The notes beneath the pieces were generated by a model. That model saw only the letters and a list, made by a program, of their open reading frames with translations, was not told the DNA's origin and made no database searches. Positions 7,125 to 17,596 of a stretch of DNA of 64,000 nucleotides are shown here, piece after piece. A program made the translations under genes and the position numbers. This DNA comes from Catellatospora citrea (GTDB taxonomy: Bacteria > Actinomycetota > Actinomycetes > Mycobacteriales > Micromonosporaceae). The DNA is taken from assembly GCF_003610235.1 (NCBI RefSeq), contig NZ_RAPR01000001.1, positions 4,340,001 through 4,404,000 of the forward strand, in the 5' to 3' direction. Every line of letters starts with the position of its first letter. Positions within the stretch are counted from its first letter, which is position 1.

Positions 7125-7715
7125 TCAGCTCGCCGCCGGGCTCGGCGCGGTGGAGGGGCGAAGCACGGCACAGGCCTGCATCGCCGCCACCACCTTCGGA
7201 TCGGCGGTCGCGAGCTGCCGCCCGGGTGTGAACTCCACACCGCGTTCGGCGAGGCAGTTGCGGTACGCCGCGTTGGCCCCGTTGTCGCCCCGGTTGCCAC
7301 CGAAGCCTCCACCGGGTCCGCCGCTGGGGCGCACCGACGCGCAAGCCTGCTGTGCCTGCTGCCACTTCTCGGCGTCCACGCCTTCCGGTGCCCGCATACC
7401 CCCGCCGGGGCCGCCGAAACCACCACCGGGCTGCCCGCTGGGGCGTGCCGTCGGCCGCCCGCTCGGGAAGCCCGAGGGCCGGGCGGTCGGCATGCCGGAT
7501 GGTCTGCCCTGCCCCTGGCCGAAGCCCTCCGGCAGGGTGATCCCCTGCTCCTTCAGGCACGCGGCGTACGCGGCGAAGCCGTTCGCCGGGTTCCCCGAGC
7601 CGGCCTGGTCGGCGGCGGGATCGTCAGCGGAACCGCAGGCCGCGGCGAGGCCGAGCACGGCGATCGCGACGGCTGCGGTGAGGGCGGCGCGGGTCTGTCT
7701 CATCGGCGTCTTCAC
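7125..7715 (-). CDS. Lipoprotein with two cysteine-containing repeats
   Basis: About 196 residues. A signal sequence ends in a lipobox (LGLAAAC, Cys about residue 27), so the protein is likely lipid-anchored outside the membrane. Two repeats follow the pattern Cys-x-x-(R/Q)-Gly-(I/V) ... Ala-Cys: AACLKEQGITLPEG with QQACASV, and RNCLAERGVEFTPG with QACAVL. A Gly/Pro/Ser/Arg-rich linker lies between them. The same arrangement is seen in the lipoprotein at 17597-18121, also next to an ABC export module. GTG at 7715 or ATG at 7703 could be the start. It is divergent from the HlyD-like gene at 7848. Function unknown. Confidence 0.75.
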   Translation of the reverse strand: MKTPMRQTRAALTAAVAIAVLGLAAACGSADDPAADQAGSGNPANGFAAYAACLKEQGITLPEGFGQGQGRPSGMPTARPSGFPSGRPTARPSGQPGGGFGGPGGGMRAPEGVDAEKWQQAQQACASVRPSGGPGGGFGGNRGDNGANAAYRNCLAERGVEFTPGRQLATADPKVVAAMQACAVLRPSTAPSPAAS

Positions 7716-7847
7716 GGGCGCGAGCGTGCGCGCCGCGGCTCGGGGCTTGCTCGACCGAACCTCAGAATGGGCTGGGAGTGGCGGCTTTGAGGTGGCTCCG
7801 AGGTTAGCTGAAGCGATCACCGAGCGACGGCCGCGAGACTCCCGCCC

Positions 7848-9287
7848 ATGACGTTCGTGGTGCGCGGAAGACGGCGCCGATGGGTGGCCGCGGGCGCGGC
7901 GGTGCTCATCGCCGCCGCGGTGGTGACGGTGGTCGCGGTGCAGGGCGGTGACCCGGCCCCGGCGGCCCCGGCGACGGTCGCGGTGCAGCGGGGCGAGGTC
8001 ACCTCGTCGGTCGCGGCATCGGGCAAGGTGTCCCCCGTCGCCACCCGTGAGCTGGCCTTCTCCGTCGCGGGCACGCTCACCGGAGTGCTGGTCAAGCCGG
8101 GCGACGAGGTGGTCGCCGGGCAGGACCTGGCGACGATCGACGACGCCGACGCCCGGGAGGCCCGCGACGACGCCGCGAACGCGCTGGCCGAAGCCGAGCA
8201 GGCCCTGACCGACGCCGAGGACGCCGCCGACACCACCTCCGGCTGCACGACAGCGCGTGCTGCCGCGTACGGCACCACCGGTGACAGCTCCGTCACCGCC
8301 GTGACGGTGGCGCTGACCGCCCACCAGCCGACCGGCACGCCGGCCACGGCCACCACCACTGCGGCCACGACCAGCGGCTCGACCGCCGCGCGCAGCGCGA
8401 CCGCGGTGACTGCCACCGCCTTGGTCACCGCCACCGCCACCGCCACCGCCACCGCCACCGCCACTGCCACCGCGACGGCCAGCGCCTCGCCGTCTCCGTC
8501 GCCGACGCCGTCCGGCAGCTCGTCGGCGTCGCCGTCTCCGTCGACCTCGGTCAAACCCTCAGCCTCGCCCAAGCCTTCGACGGCGCCCTCGCGCACGCCC
8601 GCGCCCAGCACCGGCGGCTGCACGTCAGGCGGCTCGTCCAGCGGCGGCTCCACCGGTGGCGGCGCGAACGGCGGCCGCGGCGGGGACGCGATCTACTCCG
8701 CACAGGTCGCCGTGAACAAGGCCGAAGCCGACCTGACCAAGGCCGAGCGCAACCTCGCCGGTACGACGATCACGGCTCCGGTGGCCGCGAAGGTGCTCGC
8801 CGTCGGCGGCCGGGCCGGGGACGCGGTGAGCACCGGAACCTTCATCACCCTCGGCGTCGTCGCCACGATGATGGTCGAGGCCGAGTTCGCCGAGGCCGAT
8901 GCGGTGAGCCTGGCCGTCGGCCAGCCCGCCACGGTGACGCTGGCCAACCGCCCCGACGAGACGCTGCCCGCCACCATCGCCCAGGTGGCCGCCACCGGCA
9001 CCGCCACCGGCACCCTGGTCCGCTACCACGTGCTGCTCGCCTTCGACGGCGCCCCCGAAGGCCTGCTCATCGGCCAGAGCGCCACCGCTGGCGTCGTCCT
9101 GGCCCGCGCCGAAGGCCTCCTCCTGCCCCAGTCCGCGGTCCGCGTGACCGGCGACGGCACCGGCGAGGTCAAGCAACCCGACGGCACCCCCCGCACCATC
9201 GCCACCGGCCTACGCGGAGACGGCAACGTCGAAATCCTCTCCGGCCTCACCGAAAACGAACCCGTCCGCCTCAACGCCCGCTCCTGA
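7848..9287 (+). CDS. HlyD/MacA-like membrane adaptor with a long Thr/Ala/Ser-rich insert
   Basis: A 479-residue protein with an N-terminal membrane anchor (residues 13-32), then a biotinyl-lipoyl-like half motif (VAVQRGEVTSSVAASGKVSP, then FSVAGTLTGVLVKPGDEVVA) and, after the insert, the second half (ERNLAGTTITAPVAAKVLAV) with the beta-barrel region of periplasmic adaptor proteins. The helical hairpin is interrupted by about 150 residues of low complexity, including a run of Thr-Ala pairs and Ser-Pro-rich sequence, unusual for the family. No ATPase follows directly; the next genes are a two-component system and a second adaptor with ATPase and permease, so it may serve the same transporter. 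Confidence 0.85.
   Translation: MTFVVRGRRRRWVAAGAAVLIAAAVVTVVAVQGGDPAPAAPATVAVQRGEVTSSVAASGKVSPVATRELAFSVAGTLTGVLVKPGDEVVAGQDLATIDDADAREARDDAANALAEAEQALTDAEDAADTTSGCTTARAAAYGTTGDSSVTAVTVALTAHQPTGTPATATTTAATTSGSTAARSATAVTATALVTATATATATATATATATASASPSPSPTPSGSSSASPSPSTSVKPSASPKPSTAPSRTPAPSTGGCTSGGSSSGGSTGGGANGGRGGDAIYSAQVAVNKAEADLTKAERNLAGTTITAPVAAKVLAVGGRAGDAVSTGTFITLGVVATMMVEAEFAEADAVSLAVGQPATVTLANRPDETLPATIAQVAATGTATGTLVRYHVLLAFDGAPEGLLIGQSATAGVVLARAEGLLLPQSAVRVTGDGTGEVKQPDGTPRTIATGLRGDGNVEILSGLTENEPVRLNARS
8427..8475 (+). repeat. (GCCACC)n microsatellite-like run inside the adaptor gene
   Basis: About eight near-perfect six-base units encoding alternating Ala-Thr. It is in frame and maintained by codon use, but is a likely site of length variation between strains. 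Confidence 0.7.
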
Positions 9288-9300
9288 CCCACCCCAACCC

Positions 9301-9375
9301 CGACGATCTTGCGGGAACTGTGGGTATGACACACGTGAAACGGGCATATCGGCAACAGTTCACGCAAGATCGTCG
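9301..9375. repeat. ~77-nt palindromic element with conserved asymmetric loop, copy 1
   Basis: Arms 9301-9321 and 9355-9375 pair at 20 of 21 positions around a 33-base loop. The reverse complement of the loop shares GATATGCCCG and GTGTCAT, at equal spacing, with the 33-base loop of the element at 47845-47923. It lies in the 201-bp gap between the adaptor gene and the response regulator gene. Confidence 0.8.
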
Positions 9376-9488
9376 CGATCATGGGGTGAGGTGGGGTTCA
9401 CGGGGTTCCGAGCGGGCTCCCAGGGTTCTTCGAGGTAGGGCGGATAGAACGGGCTCACAGGCAGGACCGAGGTAGCAGGGAGCCGGCA

Positions 9489-10226
9489 GTGACGCAGCAG
9501 CAGGAGCGGGCACGGACCAAGGTGCTCGTCGTCGACGACGAGGCCAACATCTGTGCGCTGCTGTCGGCGACGCTGCGGCTGGTGGAGTTCGACGTGCGGG
9601 TCGCGCACACCGGGCGGGACGCGCTCATCGCGGCCGAGGAGTTCCAGCCGGACCTGGTCGTGCTCGACGTGATGCTGCCCGACCTGGACGGCTTCGAGGT
9701 CGCCCGGCAGCTGCGCGCCGACGGGCGCGGGCCGGAGAACGCCCTGGTGCCGGTGCTGTTCCTGACCGCCCGGCACTCCGTCGAGGACCGCATCTCGGGG
9801 CTGACCGTCGGGGCGGACGACTACGTCACCAAGCCGTTCAGCCTGGAGGAGGTAGTGCTGCGCATCCGGGCCATCCTGCGGCGCAGCCGGCCCGGTGGCG
9901 ACCAGGCCGACAGCGGCGTGCTCCGCTACGCCGACCTGGAGCTGCACGAGGACGCCCACGAGGTGCGCCGGGGCGGCAAGCTCGTCGACCTGTCCCCGAC
10001 CGAGTTCAACCTGCTGCGCTACCTGCTCGTCAACGCGGGCCGGGTGGTCTCCAAGGCGCAGATCCTGGACCGGGTGTGGAGCTACGACTTCGGCGGCGAC
10101 GGCCGCATCGTCGAGTCGTACGTCTACTACCTGCGCAAGAAGGTCGACAAGTGGGACCCGCCGCTGATCCACACGGTGCGCGGCGTCGGGTACGCGCTGC
10201 GCCTGCCCCGAGGTGGCCAGGAATGA
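9489..10226 (+). CDS. OmpR-family response regulator
   Basis: A 245-residue regulator. The receiver domain (residues 10-130) has the acidic pair in VVDDEAN, the phosphoacceptor Asp in LVVLDVMLPD, the conserved Thr in LFLTAR and the Lys in VTKPF. The C-terminal winged helix (about 145-240) contains LSPTEFNLLRYLLVNAGRVV and RGVGYALR. The GTG at 9489 is the likely start. The stop overlaps the ATG of the histidine kinase gene by 4 bases. It probably controls the adaptor/ATPase/permease genes around it. Confidence 0.93.
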   Translation: MTQQQERARTKVLVVDDEANICALLSATLRLVEFDVRVAHTGRDALIAAEEFQPDLVVLDVMLPDLDGFEVARQLRADGRGPENALVPVLFLTARHSVEDRISGLTVGADDYVTKPFSLEEVVLRIRAILRRSRPGGDQADSGVLRYADLELHEDAHEVRRGGKLVDLSPTEFNLLRYLLVNAGRVVSKAQILDRVWSYDFGGDGRIVESYVYYLRKKVDKWDPPLIHTVRGVGYALRLPRGGQE

Positions 10227-11919
10227 TCCGCCCACCGTGGCGGCGGTGGACCCTGCGCACCCGGATGGTGGTCGCGGTGGTCGCGCTCGCCGGAGTGGCC
10301 CTGCTCATCACCGACTTCCTCGCCGCCACGACACTGCGCCACACGCTGGCGCAGCAGCTCGACGAGGACGTGCGCGAGCTGAATCGCTTCGGCGGCGGCG
10401 GCCCCTGGCCCGGCGGCTTCGGTAACCGACCGCCGACCGGGCCGGACGCCACCCGGACCCCCTCGGGCCTGGGCACCGGGCAGCCGGGGCCGGCGGCTGC
10501 GGCGTCGCCGTCACCCGCCACGCGCGGCCCGCCCCGACCCCGACCCCGACCGGCGCGTCGACCACGGCCGACGATGTCGTCTGCGAAGGGCGGTTCGGCT
10601 CTGGTGGCGGCGGTGCGCTACCGCCGGGCCAGGGCGACACCATCGTGAGCTTCTACGACGCGGAGGGGCAGTTCATCTGCCGCCTGAGCAACGGGATCAA
10701 GGCCCCGGAAGGGCCCCAGCTCACCTTGGCGCAGCTCAAGGAGAACGCGCACGTCGGCGCCGGCCGTGACGCGGGCAAGGTGTTCACCGTGGCCAGCCCC
10801 TCCGGGCAGGACTTCCGGGTGACCGTGAGCCGGAGCGGCCAGGACGGCAGGTACCGCGTCTCGGCCATCTCGCTCGACCGGCTGCAGAACACCGCGAACC
10901 TGGTGCTGCTGGTCGTGCTGGCCGTGGGTGGGCTGGTGCTGCTGGGGCTGGGCTTCGCGGCGTACAGCGTGGTCCGGATCGGGCTGCGGCCGCTGACCAA
11001 CATGGAGCATGCCGCGGCGCAGATCGCCGGTGGTGACCTGACCGCCCGCGTGCCCGACCCCGACCCGCACACCGAGCCCGGCAGGCTCGGCCTGGCCCTC
11101 AACACGATGCTGGGCCGCATCGAGGCGGCGGTGACCGCGCGGGCGGCGTCGGAGCAGCGGCTGCGGCAGTTCCTCGCGGACGCCTCGCACGAGCTGCGCA
11201 CCCCGCTCACCTCGATACGCGGCTTCGCCGAGCTCTACCGCCGCGGTGGTTCGCCGCCCGGCCCGGAACTCGACGAGACCATGTCCCGTATCGAGCAGGA
11301 GGCCGCCCGGATGGGCCTGCTGGTCGAGGACCTGCTGCTGCTGGCCGCGCTCGACGAGGAACGCCCGCTGCAGCAGTCCCGGGTCGACCTGCTGTCCGTC
11401 GCGGCCGACACGGTCCGCGACGCGCACGTGCGCACCCCGGGCCGCACCGTCGAACTGGCCGGCTTCGAGCCGGTCACGGTGCAGGGCGACGAGCACCGGC
11501 TGCGCCAGGTGGTGACGAACCTGGTGGCGAACGCGCTCCAGCACACGACGGCCGACGCCCGGGTCACCCTGCGGGTGAGCCACCGCGGCGGCGAGCCCGC
11601 CGACGAGGTGTTCGAATTGCCGCTGGCCCGCGACATCGGTCCGGTGGTCGCCTCGGTAGGTGCTGAGCTGGACCCGGACGTGCCCGTCGCCGTGGTGGAG
11701 GTCGAGGACACCGGGCCTGGGGTGCCACCCGAGCATGCGGCCCGCATCTTCGAGCGGCTGTACCGTGCCGATCCGCACCGCGCCCGCAGCCACGGCGGTG
11801 CGGGCCTGGGCCTGGCCATCGCCTCGGCGATCGTGAAGGCCCACGGTGGCCGCATCGAACTGGCCACCTCACCGGGTGTCGGCTCGACCTTCCGCGTCCT
11901 ACTGCCGCTGGCCGGCTGA
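10223..11919 (+). pseudogene. Sensor histidine kinase, interrupted by an apparent -1 frameshift
   Basis: The N-terminal part (from ATG 10223) has a first membrane segment (RMVVAVVALAGVALLITDFL) and a Pro/Ser-rich extracytoplasmic start. The frame then closes at 10648. From about 10530 the protein continues in another frame (ADDVVCEGRFGSGGGG, GDTIVSFYDAEGQFICRLSN) through a second membrane segment, HAMP, HisKA with the phospho-His in ASHELRTPLTSIRGF, and an HATPase domain (VVTNLVANALQHT, DTGPGVP, GGAGLGLAI). No start codon precedes 10645 in that second frame, so one base appears missing in the GC-rich repeat near 10525-10555. A sequencing error, a true inactivation or programmed slippage are all possible. 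If not an error, the 10645-11919 part could still make a kinase lacking its sensor domain. Confidence 0.8.
10515..10560 (+). other. Frameshift window in the histidine kinase gene
   Basis: Upstream of this GC-only tract the coding frame reads PSPSPATRGPP; downstream the sensible frame reads PTPTGASTTADDVVCEG. Going from one to the other needs a net -1 shift. The CCCCGACCCCGACCCCGACC repeat here is prone to both sequencing and replication slippage. Confidence 0.7.
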
Positions 11920-11923
11920 GCAG

Positions 11924-11946
11924 CCCGGCCGGTGCTGACGGCCGGG
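11924..11946 (+). terminator. Weak terminator after the histidine kinase gene
   Basis: An 8-bp stem (CCCGGCCG / CGGCCGGG) with a 7-base loop, 5 bases beyond the stop. No U-tract, as usual in high-GC actinobacteria. Confidence 0.4.
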
Positions 11947-12045
11947 CGAACGGGCTTCCTGAAACATGAGGTTCCCGCGGTGTGGCGACGGCTCCAAGCT
12001 CATTCCGAGGTTGGCCGGAGGTCGCGTCGAGGGCGGGTCGCGACG

Positions 12046-13214
12046 ATGCGTGCCATGCGATTGCGGCGAGGCATCCCGCTCGGGCGGACCACACTGATCA
12101 ACAGCGCTCTCGGGCTGCTGCTGGTAGGCGGCGGCACCTGGGCGTACTTCTTGATCAGCGGAGACGCGGCGCCGGCCCAGGCGAACACGACGCGCACCGT
12201 GGCGGTGGCCCAGGGCACGGTGACCGCGACGGTCACCGCAGACGGGTCGATCGGGTCGGCGAACACCATGTCGGCCGACTTCGCCACCGGCGGCACCGTC
12301 ACCGCGATCAAGGTGAAGGTCGGTGACAAGGTCGCCAAGGGTGCGGTGCTGGCCACCGTGGACGCGACCGAGGTGAAGGAGAGCCTGGCGACCGCCGAGC
12401 GCAACCTCGACGCGGCCCGCGACGCGCTGGACCGGGCCGAGGACGGCGGTGACGACAGCAGCATCGCCAACGCCGAGAACCAGGTCGACCAGGCGGCGTC
12501 CGCGGTCGCCGCGGCCCAGCGTACGGTCGCGGGCACGGTGCTCAAGGCGCCCATGGCCGGCACGGTCGTGGCGGTCAGCGGCGCGGTCGGCGGCTCCTCG
12601 GGCGGCTCGTCCGGCGGCGGTGGCGGCAACAGCTCCTCGTCCTCGTCGTCGAGCGGTTCCGGGTTCGTGCAGCTGGCCGACCTGACGAAGCTGCAGGTGA
12701 CAGCTGGAGTCGCCGAGGCCGACGCGACCCGGTTGAAGGTGGGGCAGTCCGCGGCGGTCACCTGGAACGCGCTGACCGGGGCCACCGCGACCGGCAAGGT
12801 GTCGGCGATCTCGCCGACCGCCTCCAGCGGCAACACGGTGACGTACCCGATCGAGGTGCTGCTGGACAGCATCCCGGAGGGCACCCGGCTCGGGCAGACG
12901 GTGAGCCTGTCGGTGACCGTCGACGAGGTGGCCGACGCGGTCTACGTGCCCGCGGCGGCGGTGCGCACGGCCGGCGGCCGGACCACGGTGATCGTGGTGA
13001 AGGACGGCGTGCAGGAGACCCGGGCCGTCGAGATCGGGCTCAAGGGCGACGCGTACACGGTGATCGTCTCCGGGGTGACCGTGGGTGAGCAGGTCGTACT
13101 GGCCACCGTGACCAGCGGGACCGGCAACCAGCAGCAGTTCCCGGGCGGCGGGCCGGGCGGCTTCACCGGCGGCGGCTTCGGCGGCAACCGGCCCGCGGGC
13201 GGCGGTGGTGGGCG

Positions 13215-13218
<4 letters not shown>
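12046..13218 (+). CDS. HlyD/MacA-like membrane adaptor
   Basis: About 390 residues. A membrane anchor (STLINSALGLLLVGGGTWAYFLI-like, about residues 14-40) is followed by lipoyl-like halves (VTADGSIGSANTM, VTAIKVKVGDKVAKGAVLATVD; later AGTVLKAPMAGTVVAV), a coiled-coil helix, a Gly/Ser-rich linker, and the barrel region ending in a Gly-rich tail. ATG at 12046 or 12055 is likely; the upstream in-frame sequence lacks protein character. The stop overlaps the ATG of the ATPase gene by 4 bases, so adaptor, ATPase and permease are coupled as in MacAB. Confidence 0.88.
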
Positions 13219-13945
<727 letters not shown>

Positions 13946-13949
<4 letters not shown>

Positions 13950-15151
13950 GTTTCTTCGAGATCTTCGGGTTCGCTTTGCGGGGTGTCGCGGCGAACAAGC
14001 TGCGGTCCGGGCTGACGGTGCTGGGCATCCTGATCGGCGTCGCGGCGGTGATCCTGCTGGTCGCGGTCGGCACGGGCTCGGCCAAACAGGTCGAGGACAG
14101 CCTCGCCGCGCTGGGCACCAACACGCTGACAGTGCAGGGCGGCCGCGGCGGCGACACCGGCTACCGCACCGACCTCACCCTCGACATCGTCAAGGCGCTG
14201 CAGGACAAGGAGTCCGCGCCGGACGTCAAGAGCGTGTCGCCGGTGGTGAACAGCGCGCAGACGCTGACCTTCGGCGACGCCTCCTACGACGTCAACGCGG
14301 TTATCGGCACGTACCCGTCGTACTTCTCGGCGTCCAACAGCGTGCTCGCGAGCGGTTCGGGCTTCACCGAGGAGGACGTGGACCAGGCCGCGCGGGTGGT
14401 GGTGCTCGGGCCGACGACCGCCGAGGAGCTGTTCGGCACGACGGTGGACCCGGTCGGGCAGCGCATCGGCATCGCTGGGCAGATCTACTCGGTGATCGGG
14501 GTGCTGGCGAAGAAGGGCTCGACCGGCTTCAACGACCCCGACGACGTGGCGATCGCGCCGCTGCCCGCGGTGCAGCGCTCGCTCACCGGATACGGTCCCG
14601 TCTCGTCGATCACCATCGAGGCGGCCAGCGCGGACGCCGTGGCCGCGGCGAAGGCCGAGATCACCGCGATCCTCAACGCGAAGATGCACGTCGCGGACGG
14701 CGCGAGCAGCACGCCGTACCAGATCAGGGATGCCTCTCAGCTGCTGGAGACGCGCACCGCGACCGCGGAGACCTTCACCGTGCTGCTCGGCGCGGTCGCC
14801 GGGATCTCGCTGGTGGTGGGCGGCATCGGCATCACCAACATCATGATGGTCTCGGTGACCGAGCGGACCCGCGAGATCGGCATCCGCAAGGCGCTGGGCG
14901 CGCCGCGCCGCGTCATCCTCAGCCAGTTCCTGATCGAGGCGACGCTGCTCAGCCTGCTCGGCGGCGGGTTAGGGGTCGCCGCCGCGCTGATCGGCGCGAA
15001 CTTCGAGATCGTCGGCATCAAACCGGTGATCATGCCCGACTCGGTGGTGCTGGCGCTGGGCGTCTGCGTGGCCATCGGCCTGTTCTTCGGCAGCTACCCG
15101 GCCAGCCGGGCGGCCGGCCTGCGCCCCATCGACGCCCTGCGGTACGAGTAA
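13946..15151 (+). CDS. MacB-like ABC transporter permease
   Basis: A 401-residue permease with one N-terminal membrane segment ([20 protein letters not shown]), a large extracytoplasmic MacB_PCD domain (about 45-240), and a C-terminal FtsX domain with three membrane segments, containing [20 protein letters not shown] and GIRKALGA, the mechanotransmission-type signature. It forms an ATGA-coupled operon with the adaptor and ATPase, probably exporting an antimicrobial, lipid or peptide. Confidence 0.92.
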
Positions 15152-15165
15152 GGAGCTTGACCTCA

Positions 15166-15699
15166 ATGAAGCACGCTTTCCGTACCCGGGAGTCGGACGC
15201 CACCGTGGAAGCACCGATGGACGACCTGGTCGCGGGCCTGGCGAAGGCCAACCGCGGCCCGTGGCTGACCCGCAGCACCGGCACCATGCTGGCGCTCGTG
15301 CTGGCCCTCGGCGGCTTCCTCGCCGGCGTCCAGGTCCAGAAGAACTTCGGCACCACCGCGGCCGCCGCGACCACCGGCGGGGCGACCGGCAACCGGCCCG
15401 GCGGTTTCCGCGGCGGCACCGGCGCGTTCTCCGGCGGCCAGCAGGGCGCGTTCCCGGGCGGCCAGCAGGCCGCCGCGCCGATCACCGGGAAGGTCAAGTT
15501 GGTCGACGGCACCACCGTCTACCTGGAGACCTCCGACGGCCGCCTGCTCACCGTGAAGACCGGCGACACCACCACGGTGCAGACCACCGACAAGATCACC
15601 CTCAAGGACCTGGCCGCCGGCACCGACGTCACCGTCCAGGGCACCACCTCCGACACCACCGTCACCGCCACCACGATCACCGCCGCGGCCGGTAAGTGA
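15166..15699 (+). CDS. Membrane-anchored protein with a C-terminal OB-like (DUF5666-type) domain
   Basis: 177 residues: a cytosolic N-terminus, one membrane segment (TGTMLALVLALGGFLAGVQV), a Gly/Gln-rich linker and a beta-rich C-terminus (ITGKVKLVDGTTVYLETSDG, then VTVQGTTSDTTVTATTITA) resembling DUF5666. The ATG at 15166 has an AAGGAG site overlapping the stop of the permease gene, so it ends that operon. Its role is unknown; a periplasmic accessory to the transporter is inference. It converges on the histidine kinase gene with only 3 bases between the stops. Confidence 0.7.
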   Translation: MKHAFRTRESDATVEAPMDDLVAGLAKANRGPWLTRSTGTMLALVLALGGFLAGVQVQKNFGTTAAAATTGGATGNRPGGFRGGTGAFSGGQQGAFPGGQQAAAPITGKVKLVDGTTVYLETSDGRLLTVKTGDTTTVQTTDKITLKDLAAGTDVTVQGTTSDTTVTATTITAAAGK

Positions 15700-15702
15700 T
15701 CG

Positions 15703-16830
15703 TCAGAGGGTGGTGGTGAGGGTCAGGCCGCCGCCGGGGCGGGGGGTGGCGGTGACGGCGCCGTGGTGGGCCTGGGCGATGGCGCGGACGATGGACAAGC
15801 CCAGGCCGAGGCCGCGGGAGGGGCCGCCGACGCGCTCGCGGCCGAGGCGGCGGAAGGGCTGGAAGATCGATTCCATCTCGTACGCCGGCACGACCGGCCC
15901 GCTGTTCACCACCACCAGCCGGGCCCGCCCGTCCACGGTGGCGGTCTCCACCCGCAGCCACCCGTCGGGCACGTTGTGCCGGACCGCGTTCTCGACCAGG
16001 TTCTGCACCAGCCGCTCCAGCAGCACCGGGTCGCCGGTGACCGGGGCCGGGTCGAGCAGGCTGGTCACCGCGGGTCCATCGGCCGGCAGCGCCTCCAGCA
16101 CGTACTCCGCGACGTCGGCCAGGTCGACCGGGGTCTGCTCGGCCACCTCGTGCTCGCTGTCGGCGAGCATCAGCAGCCCGTCGATGAGCCGCTCGTGGCG
16201 CTCGTTGACCCTCAGCAGCGCCTCGCCGAGCTGCTGCGCGTCGGCGCTCGCCTCGGGACGGGTGATCGCCAGCTCCACCAGCGCCCGGTTCAGCGCCAGC
16301 GGCGTACGCAGCTCGTGCGACGCGTTGGCCACGAAGCGCCGCTGCCCGTCGAAGGAGTGGTCGAGCCGGCTCAGCATCGCGTCGAACGTGTCGGCGAGCT
16401 GCTTGACCTCGTCCTTCGGCCCGTTCAGGGCGATCCGCTCGTGCAGGCCGCGGCCCCCTGCGCTCGCCGCGATCCGGCCCGCGGTCGCGGTGATGCGGTG
16501 CAGCGGCTGCAGCGCCCGCCCGGCCAGCACCCAGGCGGCACCGGTCGCGACGGTCAGCACCAGGGCGAGCGCGATGCCGCCCTGGGTGAGGATCGTGGTG
16601 AGGGTCGCCTGGTTCGACTCCTCGGTCTTGGCCTGCAACAGCTCGCGCAGCGCCTTGAAGTCGCCGCCGGTCTTCAGCAGGTCGGTGACGATCATCTTGC
16701 TGTCGAACGGGTCGGCGTCCATCTGCCAGCGCACCAGGAAGTACGTGATGGCCAGCAGGGCCAGCCCGGCGGCGGTGAACAGCACGACGTAGAGCAGGGT
16801 CAGCCGGGCGCGGATGGTCAGCCTGTTCAC
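15703..16830 (-). CDS. Sensor histidine kinase
   Basis: A 375-residue intact kinase: two membrane segments (LTLLYVVLFTAAGLALLAIT and a second at about 95-120), HAMP, HisKA with ANASHELRTPLALNRALVEL, and an HATPase with LVQNLVENAVRHN and GLGLGLSIV. The GTG start overlaps the stop of the response regulator gene as GTGA, fixing the start. It pairs with the regulator at 16827-17483, next to the lipoprotein/adaptor/ATPase/permease operon at 17597-21094. Confidence 0.92.
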   Translation of the reverse strand: MNRLTIRARLTLLYVVLFTAAGLALLAITYFLVRWQMDADPFDSKMIVTDLLKTGGDFKALRELLQAKTEESNQATLTTILTQGGIALALVLTVATGAAWVLAGRALQPLHRITATAGRIAASAGGRGLHERIALNGPKDEVKQLADTFDAMLSRLDHSFDGQRRFVANASHELRTPLALNRALVELAITRPEASADAQQLGEALLRVNERHERLIDGLLMLADSEHEVAEQTPVDLADVAEYVLEALPADGPAVTSLLDPAPVTGDPVLLERLVQNLVENAVRHNVPDGWLRVETATVDGRARLVVVNSGPVVPAYEMESIFQPFRRLGRERVGGPSRGLGLGLSIVRAIAQAHHGAVTATPRPGGGLTLTTTL

Positions 16831-17483
16831 GGTATGCGGTACCCCACTCCGGCGACGGTCTCGATCGGCTGCGGCTCGCCGAGCTTGCGCCGCAGTTTCA
16901 TCACGGTCACCCGTACCACGTTGGTGAACGGGTCGATGTGCTCGTCCCAGGCCCGCTCCAGCAGCTGCTCGGCGGAGACCACGGCCCCGTCGGCGCGCAG
17001 CAGCTCGGCCAGCACGGCGAACTCCTTGCGGGCCAGCCCGAGGTCGCGGCCGTCGCGCTCGGCGGTGCGCCGGGCCGGGTCGAGCAGGATGCCGGCCCGC
17101 TGCAGCACGGCCGGGTTGCGTACGACCGCCCGCCGGGCCAGCGCGTGCACCCGTGCCGCCAGCTCGACCATCGCGAACGGCTTGACCAGGTAGTCGTCGG
17201 CGCCCAGCGCCAGCCCGGCGACCCGCTCGCGCACGGCCGCGGCCGCGGTCAGCATCAGCACCCGCGTCTGCGGCAGCCGGTCGGAGATCTCCCGGCACAG
17301 CTCGTCCCCCGGCCGCCCCGGCAGGTCACGATCGAGGACCACCACGTCGTACGGGTGCACCGCGAGCCGTTCATGCGCGGCGTCCCCGTCGTACGCCACG
17401 TCCACCGCGAACGCCTCGCGCCGCAGCCATTCGGCCACGGCGTCCGCCAGCACGTCCTCGTCCTCCACCACCAGCACCCGCAC
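16827..17483 (-). CDS. OmpR-family response regulator
   Basis: 218 residues from the GTG at 17483 (MRVLVVEDEDVL), the start that fits the family; a GTG seven codons upstream is also open. Receiver: EDED acidic pair, phosphoacceptor in VVVLDRDLPG, MLTA, and VKPF lysine. The C-terminal winged helix contains LARKEFAVLAELLRADGAVV and VAGVGYRIP. It is divergent from the lipoprotein gene at 17597 and likely regulates that operon. Confidence 0.92.
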   Translation of the reverse strand: MRVLVVEDEDVLADAVAEWLRREAFAVDVAYDGDAAHERLAVHPYDVVVLDRDLPGRPGDELCREISDRLPQTRVLMLTAAAAVRERVAGLALGADDYLVKPFAMVELAARVHALARRAVVRNPAVLQRAGILLDPARRTAERDGRDLGLARKEFAVLAELLRADGAVVSAEQLLERAWDEHIDPFTNVVRVTVMKLRRKLGEPQPIETVAGVGYRIP

Positions 17484-17596
17484 GCAGCAATGATGCCCGC
17501 CCACCCGGTAACCCCCGCATAACCAAGATCAAGAATGCCCGGCGGCGGGCGGTCGCGGTTACGCGGGGGATACGCGGCGGCGGGTCTGATGGCGGC

